64,000 nucleotides of DNA from Streptococcus sp. WB01_FAA12 (lineage in GTDB: Bacteria > Bacillota > Bacilli > Lactobacillales > Streptococcaceae), in the NCBI RefSeq assembly GCF_012843315.1, contig NZ_JABAEX010000001.1, positions 124,001 to 188,000 of the forward strand. The letters are read 5' to 3'. The translations under genes were made by a program, and so were the position numbers. This document shows positions 8,860 through 15,003 of the stretch, piece by piece. How positions within the stretch are numbered: position 1 is the first letter of the stretch; every line of letters begins with the position of its first letter. The notes under the pieces were generated by a model. That model made no database searches and had not been told where the DNA came from. It worked only from the letters and a program-made list of their open reading frames with translations.

Positions 8860-9666
8860 ATGATGTTTAGTTCAAAAAACATGTCTTATATCTACTATCA
8901 TGAATATTTTGAAGGATTAGAGGAGCGAAAAGAAAAATCAGGTCTAGTTTATGAACTGGGTGGATCACCATCTAGTGAGGAGCAATTTCGTGAGAGAAAT
9001 AAGGCTTTGCAGGATTTTAAATTTGACCTGTCTTTATCACCTTTGGAGCATTTGAAACATGCTTCAAAAGGTGTAGCAAGTGTCAAAACCTTTTCTTTGG
9101 AAACTATTTATCCTGGTCTCATGATAGGAACTGGCAATCACCATGATTTGAAATCAAAGGGTTCTATTTATTCTGGCTTTTCATTTGATTATGTAACGGG
9201 ACTGCCCTATATACCTGGCTCCTCTGTCAAAGGGGTACTGAGAAGCGTCTTTCCTACGAAAGAAGATACCAAAGATGATATTAATCAACAAAAGATGAAG
9301 TATATTCAGTCACTTCTCGAACCAGAACTCTCGGATGAAGAAGTTTATGACTTGAAAGATAATATTTTCGAAGATAATGATGTCTTTTTAGATGCTTATC
9401 CAACTTCTAAAAATAAAACGAAGCAACAGTGTTTAGCGTTGGAATTCATTACGCCTCATAGTGACATCATCAAGAATCCTATTCCAATCAACTGTCTGAA
9501 GGTTAAGCCTGGAATCTCTTTTGAATTTGGCTTTTATCTGAAAGATTGTCAGCTTTCGGATGGAGTTCAAATTACGGTTAAAGAAAAAATAGAGTTATTT
9601 AAAACTATCTTGACTGATGTAGGCATTGGCGCTAAAACGAATGTTGGTTTCGGACAGTTAGAGTAG
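8860..9666 (+). CDS. cmr6: Cmr6 RAMP subunit
   Basis: This 268-residue protein carries the strongest RAMP signature in the operon: GLMIGTGNHH at about 86-95 and GLPYIPGSSVKGVLRS at 114-129. It ends in the glycine-rich loop GIGAKTNVGFGQLE. Cmr6 caps the backbone at the 3' end of the crRNA. Two in-frame ATGs (8860 and 8863) are possible behind GGAGGG at 8849-8854. It is the last gene of the effector operon; no ring nuclease or Csx1/Csm6 gene follows. Confidence 0.88.
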   Translation: MMFSSKNMSYIYYHEYFEGLEERKEKSGLVYELGGSPSSEEQFRERNKALQDFKFDLSLSPLEHLKHASKGVASVKTFSLETIYPGLMIGTGNHHDLKSKGSIYSGFSFDYVTGLPYIPGSSVKGVLRSVFPTKEDTKDDINQQKMKYIQSLLEPELSDEEVYDLKDNIFEDNDVFLDAYPTSKNKTKQQCLALEFITPHSDIIKNPIPINCLKVKPGISFEFGFYLKDCQLSDGVQITVKEKIELFKTILTDVGIGAKTNVGFGQLE

Positions 9667-9706
9667 TAGTGGTCCATCGACAAGGGTATTTACAAATCGT
9701 ATCTGA

Positions 9707-9841
9707 GGGAGTCACGCAACTCACATAGCTCAAAAAGGTATAGAGGAGCTTGTTCATATTAAGGAGCCTGAATATAAGAACGCATTTACAAAGAGCTTAG
9801 AAACGAGTGAAGTCAGCTATTGTACAGGAGTTCAATCTTAG
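9707..9841 (+). pseudogene. Short decayed coding remnant, family unknown
   Basis: A 44-codon stretch without an own start follows a TGA at 9704-9706 and stops at 9839-9841. It has protein-like composition (KGIEELVHIKEPEYKNAF), unlike the stop-rich DNA around it. It lies between cmr6 and the first CRISPR leader, where a type III accessory or adaptation gene might have stood. It could not be assigned to a family, and coding origin is only an inference from the codon pattern. Confidence 0.3.
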
Positions 9842-9850
9842 TTGGCAAGG

Positions 9851-9949
9851 GCGCTAGGACAAAAAAGATCGATCGACTTTTTTCATTGAAATCTTGAAAA
9901 AAGCCCTGTTTTTTGATACAATCAATCTAGAAACAGCGAAAATGCTGTT
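9851..9949 (+). promoter_or_regulatory. CRISPR leader 1 with array promoter
   Basis: The 99 bp before the first repeat are nearly identical to 12673-12771 before array 2. They contain TTGAAA at 9894-9899 and TACAAT at 9917-9922 with a 17-bp spacer. Transcription would start just before the first repeat and read through the array. Confidence 0.8.
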
Positions 9950-10704
9950 GTAATACCTTACCTATAAGGAATTGAGACTTATCTTCGACAATTCCAGTTC
10001 TGTTGCAGACTTCACGTAATACCTTACCTATAAGGAATTGAGACGTAAGAGGATTCACTCCCTTGATAATCTGAGCCACATCAGACGTCAGTAATACCTT
10101 ACCTATAAGGAATTGAGACATATTAGTGTTCAACCATTGACCATCTTTGGTTTGAGTGGTCAACTGTACTACCTTACCTAAAAGGAATTGAGACTTAACC
10201 ACCAAGTCCTTCGTATCACCAAAAATGAAATCGTACTACCTTACCTATAAGGAATTGAGACACACTTGCTTTCGCAGTTTCCACTTTCTTCTCTGCATTT
10301 TGGATGGCTTCAGGTAATACCTTGCCTATAAGGAATTGAGACTTTATAACCCCAGTTTTAGGGGGTGCTATTTCTCGGCCCGCTTCAAGTTATACCTTAC
10401 CTATAAGGAATTGAGACCTTCTTCGGCTTAGGGATTTCGATGTTTTCTTTCGGAACCCGTAATACCTTACCTAAAAGGAATTGAGACTCAACGTTTTGAA
10501 CTTTCAATGGTTTGTTGAAGAAATCGTAGTCGAGTAATACCTTACCTATAAGGAATTGAGGCCGTCAATTCTGATTTGACTGCAATTCGTTCTTCCATTG
10601 GAACGTAATACCTTACCTATAAGGAATTGAGACTTTATTTAGAATACCTTGAAGATATTCTAGCTCCTCTTGATCGTTATACCTTACCTATAAGGAATTG
10701 GTTG
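9950..10704 (+). CRISPR. CRISPR array 1: 11 repeats, 10 spacers, type III
   Basis: The 29-nt repeats start at 9950, 10016, 10091, 10166, 10233, 10314, 10389, 10459, 10534, 10605 and 10676. Spacers are 37, 46, 46, 38, 52, 46, 41, 46, 42 and 42 nt. The repeat contains CCTTACCTATAAGG, a 5-bp hairpin with a 4-nt loop, and ends in ATTGAGAC, a typical type III 5' handle. Variants: positions 3-4 change (GTAATA, GTACTA or GTTATA); repeats 4 and 8 have CTAAAAGG; repeat 6 has CTTGCC; repeat 9 ends in GAGGC. The last repeat loses its handle after GGAATTG, which marks the distal end and agrees with the leader being on the left. Confidence 0.97.
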
Positions 10705-10720
10705 CTTCAACTGAAAAAAC

Positions 10721-10749
10721 TTGCGAGAGCAATTTTTTTGTGGTATATT
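10721..10749 (+). promoter_or_regulatory. Promoter of the corA-cas2 pair
   Basis: TTGCGA at 10721-10726 and TATATT at 10744-10749 lie 17 bp apart, with an extended -10 TGG directly before TATATT. The promoter starts 17 bp after the degenerate last repeat, so the effector gene can be expressed independently of the array. Confidence 0.6.
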
Positions 10750-10790
10750 GGAAGTGCTTTCATGTTGAATGTCTTTATCGGAGGTTGTTT

Positions 10791-12266
10791 ATGTCTGAGA
10801 GTCAATCTGTATATAGTCACCATATCTTTGTTTTGCCCTTTGCGGCCAAGGGGCTGGAGTCTTTTCCGAAGTCTTCCAATTGGAAGAAACTCAGCCAAGA
10901 TGCCAATGAACTCCCCTATCTGAACGTAGAAGATGGTGAAAAAAGCGAGCGATTAAAGTACGCTTATCGCCGATATTTTAATAAAGAAGCAGAGGAGCTG
11001 ATTTTCCGCAATCCTGAGCTAGTCACAAACTATGCTTATACTGGCTTAGAAAAAGGTGATGTGTATCGGATTTCTTATTATAATCAAATCGACAAACTTG
11101 AGTGTTATGACCTGACGCTTGACTATATCATGCTTCGTTATTTACCAAATTTAGAAGCAGGTTTCCTGATTTTCTCAATGGAAAATCGTCTCTATGATAA
11201 ATTGGAAGATATTAAAAACATCAACCAGTATGGTCGTCATCTCTATGCTCCTTTTTTGACTCCATTGCTGTGTGATTTAGTCTCACCTAATAATATTGAG
11301 CTGATTAAGAGCGAAAAAATTGATGAGGCTCCACAGCCATCTGGCTTAATTTCTTCATATGGGATCATGTCGGCTCCGAAAGAAATCTTACAGGATTTCT
11401 TTGGCTTGCCTGAGGAAGCGATATTCCCAGAGGATATCTCGCAGTTTGAGTCTAAGCCTCATCTGGAGATCATCATTGATGACCGCATGTATGTGGTGAG
11501 CTACATGATGGTTCCTGATGTAAAGGACTTGATTTATAAAACGGCGAATTGGGCGAATTTTGATGATTCGGATCAAAGTTTAGAAAAGATGAAGCTCCTT
11601 TTTAGTATTTTATACGTTGATAAGGGAGATTCAACATGTCTGAGTCGGGATATGCTGAAGGCAGAGCTAGAGAAGCTTCTCTATACGAGGTGGTCAGCTG
11701 AGGGAAGCCTTTATATGGCCAGCCAGCATTCCATGATTTTTATGAGTGGCTCTGATTTTCCAGAGTTTTTCCTCAAAGGCTACTTTTTGTCGGAATATCT
11801 GGACTTAGCTTTGATCACGCTCAGTCAGAGGATTGGTATTCTGAAGTATTCCAAGGATGCGGGGGATAGGGTCAATGCTAAAGTTTCTGATAAACTAAAG
11901 CTGCAGAAGGCTTACACGACCTTTAAAAATCAATACCTACTTCCAGAATTATGCCCGCAGGAGCAGGCGATTGAAATCTACGAATTGCTGCAAACCTCTC
12001 TCTATATCGAGAAGCATATCAATCTTCTGGACAGTCAAATCAGAGAACTGCATGATATCAGTCAGACGGAAGCAAGTAATAAATTGAATGACAGAGTATT
12101 AGTACTAACCGTTTTAAGTCTAGCTTTAGCAATTGTTCCGAATATCAAAGAACTGCAGGATAATTGTTTGACAATATGTAATCTGAGTCTGGCGTATTCA
12201 TCTTGGCTTACTTTGCTCATTCTTCTTTCGACAATTTGTTTCTTCTATTTCAAAAAGCGAAAATAA
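10791..12266 (+). CDS. CorA-like membrane protein, probable type III CRISPR signalling effector
   Basis: The ATG at 10791 follows GGAGG at 10780-10784, so the true protein is 491 residues; the frame extends upstream but without an RBS. A long soluble N-terminal part (about 1-430, beginning MSESQSVYSHHIFVLPF) ends in a helical stalk. Two transmembrane helices follow, about 436-450 and 469-487, then a basic tail FFYFKKRK. This is the CorA topology. The loop after the first helix reads AIVPNIKEL, with no GMN signature, so magnesium transport is unlikely. CorA proteins of this kind accompany type III-B systems; in B. fragilis the homologue is activated by SAM-AMP made by Cas10 and causes membrane damage. 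That activity here is inferred from context. Confidence 0.75.
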   Translation: MSESQSVYSHHIFVLPFAAKGLESFPKSSNWKKLSQDANELPYLNVEDGEKSERLKYAYRRYFNKEAEELIFRNPELVTNYAYTGLEKGDVYRISYYNQIDKLECYDLTLDYIMLRYLPNLEAGFLIFSMENRLYDKLEDIKNINQYGRHLYAPFLTPLLCDLVSPNNIELIKSEKIDEAPQPSGLISSYGIMSAPKEILQDFFGLPEEAIFPEDISQFESKPHLEIIIDDRMYVVSYMMVPDVKDLIYKTANWANFDDSDQSLEKMKLLFSILYVDKGDSTCLSRDMLKAELEKLLYTRWSAEGSLYMASQHSMIFMSGSDFPEFFLKGYFLSEYLDLALITLSQRIGILKYSKDAGDRVNAKVSDKLKLQKAYTTFKNQYLLPELCPQEQAIEIYELLQTSLYIEKHINLLDSQIRELHDISQTEASNKLNDRVLVLTVLSLALAIVPNIKELQDNCLTICNLSLAYSSWLTLLILLSTICFFYFKKRK

Positions 12267-12527
12267 ATGTATATTATCTGGACATACGATGTTCATCGCA
12301 AGCGCGTGGCTAAGGTTTTGAAAACTTGCCGAAAATACTTGGTTCATGTGCAAAAGTCGGTCTTTGAAGGGCATATTACTCCAGCCAAGCTGAGCGCTTT
12401 ACAAAAAGAATTAGCCAATATTATAGAACCTCAGACAGATTCTGTACAGATTTATCAGTTGGAATCCCCAAAATACACCAAGAAGATCCAAATCGGTATG
12501 GTAGAATCCAATGACTTTATTCTTTAG
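12267..12527 (+). CDS. cas2: Cas2, without Cas1
   Basis: This 86-residue protein begins MYIIWTYDVHRKRVAKVLK, with the conserved aspartate after the first strand (Asp8), and has the Cas2 motif VQKSVFEGHIT and the late strand SVQIYQLE. Cas2 normally forms the Cas1-Cas2 integrase that inserts new spacers. It starts immediately after the corA stop (TAA then ATG) with no clear RBS, so it is probably translationally coupled. No cas1 is present in the window, so acquisition would need Cas1 from elsewhere or is lost. Confidence 0.9.
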   Translation: MYIIWTYDVHRKRVAKVLKTCRKYLVHVQKSVFEGHITPAKLSALQKELANIIEPQTDSVQIYQLESPKYTKKIQIGMVESNDFIL

Positions 12528-12558
12528 GGATTAAAGTGATGTCATAGTCAGTCAATCA

Positions 12559-12590
12559 ATCGCATGAAGTGTCCTCTCCATGCGATTTTT
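12559..12590 (+). terminator. Intrinsic terminator after cas2
   Basis: A perfect 8-bp stem (12559-12566 with 12579-12586, ATCGCATG/CATGCGAT) with a 12-nt loop is followed by a T run. It ends the corA-cas2 transcript before leader 2. Confidence 0.8.
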
Positions 12591-12672
12591 CTGATTTTAT
12601 CTTTCAAAAAGTCGGTTGATCTTTTCGATATTTAGTCTCTTTTTCAAAAGCTGTCAACCAAGCTGTTTATAA

Positions 12673-12771
12673 GCGTTAGGACAAAAAAGATCGACCGACT
12701 TTTTTCATTGAAATCTTGAAAAAAGCCCTATTTTTTGATACAATCGATCTAGAATCAGCGAAAATGCTGTT
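12673..12771 (+). promoter_or_regulatory. CRISPR leader 2 with array promoter
   Basis: This leader matches 9851-9949 with only a handful of substitutions. It has TTGAAA at 12716-12721 and TACAAT at 12739-12744 with a 17-bp spacer. Homology starts abruptly at GCG-TAGGAC, suggesting a duplication of leader plus array. Confidence 0.8.
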
Positions 12772-13020
12772 GTTATACCTTACCTATAAGGAATTGAGAC
12801 TATATTCTTCCGGATAGGCTTTATTAGATAATACCATAAACGCTCCCGTTCTACCTTACCTATAAGGAATTGAGACGATACTAGTGCCATTTTCTGGCAC
12901 CTCCTTTTTGAATTTTTTTGTAATACCTTACCTATAAGGAATTGAGACACTGTCTTCCATTTTAAATTATGTGGGTTTGGATGGTTTTTAAGTTCTAGAT
13001 TACCTATAAAATATTGTCCG
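12772..13020 (+). CRISPR. CRISPR array 2: 3 good repeats plus 1 degenerate, 3 spacers
   Basis: Repeats start at 12772, 12848 and 12920, and a decayed copy lies at 12992-13020 with nine mismatches. Spacers are 47, 43 and 43 nt. The repeat is the same 29-nt unit as in array 1, with ATTGAGAC handles in the first three. The second spacer (12877-12919) read on the minus strand contains AAGGAGGTGCCAGAAAATG, a Shine-Dalgarno sequence and a start codon. Confidence 0.93.
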
Positions 13021-13047
13021 TGTGTCTTTGTCTGTCTCCAAGGCACC

Positions 13048-13103
13048 AAAAAAGCGAGCAAATTCACGTCTGCTAGGAAGCATGAGAATTTGTTCGCCTT
13101 TTG
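13048..13103. terminator. Large hairpin terminator after array 2
   Basis: A 12-bp stem (13054-13065 with 13086-13097, one wobble) encloses a 20-nt loop with a small inner TGCT/AGCA stem. It is flanked by an A run and a T-rich run, so it can work in both directions. It is the probable end of the array 2 transcript. Confidence 0.65.
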
Positions 13104-13122
13104 TTTCGTAAGAATTATCAAG

Positions 13123-13150
13123 AAAAGCTCTCTTAGTAGGAGAGCTTTTT
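13123..13150. terminator. Second strong intrinsic terminator
   Basis: A perfect 10-bp stem (13123-13132 with 13140-13149) has a 7-nt loop and a T run. Between here and 13390 only a probable extended -10 promoter (TGG-TATAAT at 13345-13353) for the next gene was seen. Confidence 0.8.
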
Positions 13151-13390
13151 CCGTGTTTCAACCATGATAGTATAGAGCCTAAGTTAGATAACTGGTCAGT
13201 TTTTTGTTACTTCATGATAGTGTTACGAATATTTATTGGTCTATTGGGTTAAATTAAAAACATTATTTTCTATTTTATTTACCGAAAAAGCACTGTAATA
13301 CAAGTAACCAATCCTTCTGTACTAGTCCTTTTTTAGTTTATCTATGGTATAATAGAAGATAGATTTATCAATTGGAGAATGAAGGATTTT

Positions 13391-14182
13391 ATGATTAAAC
13401 TTGTAGCAACTGATATGGACGGAACCTTTCTAGATGGAGAGGGGCGGTTTGATATGGAACGCCTCAAAAACTTACTTGTTTCCTACAAGGAAAAGGGGAT
13501 TTATTTTGCTGTGGCTTCAGGTCGCGGTATCTTGTCGCTGAAAAAGCTATTTGCGGATGTGCGAGATGAAGTGATTTTTATAGCTGAAAATGGGAGCTAT
13601 GTTGAGTTTCATGGTGAGGATATGTACGAGGCTACTATGTCTCGGGATTTTTACTTGAGCACTTTTGAAGCTTTGAAGAAATCGCCTTATTTTGATGAAA
13701 GAAAAATGCTCTTGACTGGGAAAAAAGCTTGTTATGTATTGGATACTGTAGATGAGACCTATCTGATGTTTAGCCGTCACTACAATGAAAATATTCAAAA
13801 AGTAGCACGTTTGGAAGATATCACGGATGAGATTTTTAAATTCACCACGAACTTTACAGAAGAAACGATAGAAGCTGGTGAGGCCTGGGTTAACGAAAAC
13901 GTTTCTGGTGTCAATGCCATGACGACTGGTTTTGAATCCATCGATATTGTCTTGGACTACGTTGATAAGGGTGTGGCTATTGTTGAGTTGGCTAAAAAGC
14001 TGGGTCTAACCATAGATCAGGTCATGGCGTTTGGCGATAATCTCAATGACCTTCACATGATGCAGGTTGTTGGACACCCTATCGCTCCAGAAAATGCGCG
14101 ATCAGAGATATTAGAATTAGCAGAGACAGTGATTGGTCACCACAAGGACCAGTCAGTGATGGCTTATATGGAGGGGTTGTAA
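13391..14182 (+). CDS. HAD-superfamily (Cof-type) sugar-phosphate or flavin phosphatase
   Basis: The ATG at 13391 is preferred because AAGGA lies just upstream; the upstream ATG at 13379 has its only SD-like bases too close. The 263-residue protein begins MIKLVATDMDGTFLDG, the DxDGT motif with the nucleophilic aspartate. It later has AVASGRG (motif II region) and MAFGDNLNDLHMM (motif IV, metal-binding aspartates). The Cof subgroup dephosphorylates small phosphorylated metabolites; the exact substrate cannot be told. It overlaps the next gene by one base (TAATG), so the two are translated together. Confidence 0.88.
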   Translation: MIKLVATDMDGTFLDGEGRFDMERLKNLLVSYKEKGIYFAVASGRGILSLKKLFADVRDEVIFIAENGSYVEFHGEDMYEATMSRDFYLSTFEALKKSPYFDERKMLLTGKKACYVLDTVDETYLMFSRHYNENIQKVARLEDITDEIFKFTTNFTEETIEAGEAWVNENVSGVNAMTTGFESIDIVLDYVDKGVAIVELAKKLGLTIDQVMAFGDNLNDLHMMQVVGHPIAPENARSEILELAETVIGHHKDQSVMAYMEGL

Positions 14183-15000
14183 TGGCAGATATTAAATTGA
14201 TTGCACTTGATTTGGATGGTACCTTACTGACAACGGATAAAAAGCTGACAGATCGAACTAAGGCAGTGTTAAAAGCTGCGCGTGACCGCGGCATCAAGGT
14301 CGTACTGACAACGGGTCGTCCTTTAAAGGCTATGGATTTCTTTCTCCATGAGCTAGGGACTGACGGTCAAGAGGACGAGTACACCATCACTTTTAATGGT
14401 GGTCTGGTGCAGAAAAACACGGGAGAGGTTCTCGATAAAACAGTTTTTTCAATCGATGATGTGGCGCGATTGTACGAGGAAACTGAAAAACTCGGACTTC
14501 CGTTAGATGCCATTTCAGAAGGTACAGTCTATCAAATCCAGTCGGACCAAGAAAGTCTCTATGCTAAGTTCAACCCAGCCCTGACTTTCGTACCTGTCGC
14601 TTTTGAAGATCTATCTAGTCAGATGACGTATAATAAATGTGTGACTGCCTTTGCCCAAGAACCCTTGGATGCAGCGATTCAACAGATTTCTCCAGACTTA
14701 TTTGACCAATATGAAATCTTCAAATCGCGTGAAATGCTATTGGAATGGTCACCGAAAAACGTCCACAAGGCAACAGGTTTAGCGGAATTAATTAAACACT
14801 TGGGAATCGACCAAAGCCAAGTCATGGCTTGCGGAGACGAGGCCAATGACCTTTCTATGATTGAGTGGGCAGGTCTGGGAGTTGCCATGCAAAATGCAGT
14901 TCCTGCGGTTAAGGCAGTTGCAAATGTGATTACCCCGATGACCAACGACGAGGAAGCCGTTGCCTGGGCTATCGAAGAATACGTGCTAAAGGAGAATTAG
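14182..15000 (+). CDS. HAD-superfamily (Cof-type) phosphatase
   Basis: This 272-residue paralogue of the preceding gene starts IKLIALDLDGTLLTTDK (motif I), has VVLTTGRPL (motif II) and ends with VMACGDEANDLSMIEWAG (motif IV). The cap domain lies between residues of about 85 and 195. YidA-like members of this group hydrolyse a range of sugar phosphates. The start codon overlaps the previous stop. ftsY follows after 3 bp, so the three genes form one operon, an order also familiar from pneumococcus. Confidence 0.9.
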   Translation: MADIKLIALDLDGTLLTTDKKLTDRTKAVLKAARDRGIKVVLTTGRPLKAMDFFLHELGTDGQEDEYTITFNGGLVQKNTGEVLDKTVFSIDDVARLYEETEKLGLPLDAISEGTVYQIQSDQESLYAKFNPALTFVPVAFEDLSSQMTYNKCVTAFAQEPLDAAIQQISPDLFDQYEIFKSREMLLEWSPKNVHKATGLAELIKHLGIDQSQVMACGDEANDLSMIEWAGLGVAMQNAVPAVKAVANVITPMTNDEEAVAWAIEEYVLKEN

Positions 15001-15003
15001 AAT

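Noticed and set aside
2809..9666. Type III-A (Csm) assignment
   Set aside because: A Cmr5 small subunit, a Cmr6 and a Cmr3-like protein are present in Cmr order, and Csm2/Csm6 are absent.
9927..10205. Minus-strand open frame through CRISPR array 1 with repeated SQFLIGKV
   Set aside because: The repeated peptide is just the translated CRISPR repeat; there is no RBS and the frame is an accident of repeat and spacer lengths.
10698..10790. Longer N-terminus for the CorA-like protein (TTG at 10698)
   Set aside because: This stretch covers the promoter and the end of the last repeat; the ATG at 10791 has a proper GGAGG.
10627..10923. Plus-strand open frame starting inside the last spacers of array 1
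   Set aside because: It starts in a repeat and overlaps corA in another frame with no RBS.
10791..12266. Ordinary CorA magnesium channel
   Set aside because: No GMN motif after the first transmembrane helix, and the gene is embedded in a CRISPR locus.
12884..12919. Intrinsic terminator in array 2 spacer 2 (GTGCCA/TGGCAC followed by T-rich DNA)
   Set aside because: The stem is short and the T run is interrupted; the minus-strand RBS-ATG reading explains the same bases better as a captured gene start.
12780..13121. Minus-strand open frame across CRISPR array 2
   Set aside because: Same artefact as in array 1; it reads repeats, spacers and a terminator.
13005..13123. Minus-strand open stretch reading YETKGEQILMLPSRREF
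   Set aside because: It has no start and coincides with the 12-bp hairpin terminator, so coding origin could not be supported.
9667..13390. tracrRNA or second CRISPR type in the island
   Set aside because: No anti-repeat outside the arrays, and no cas9 or other signature gene was found.
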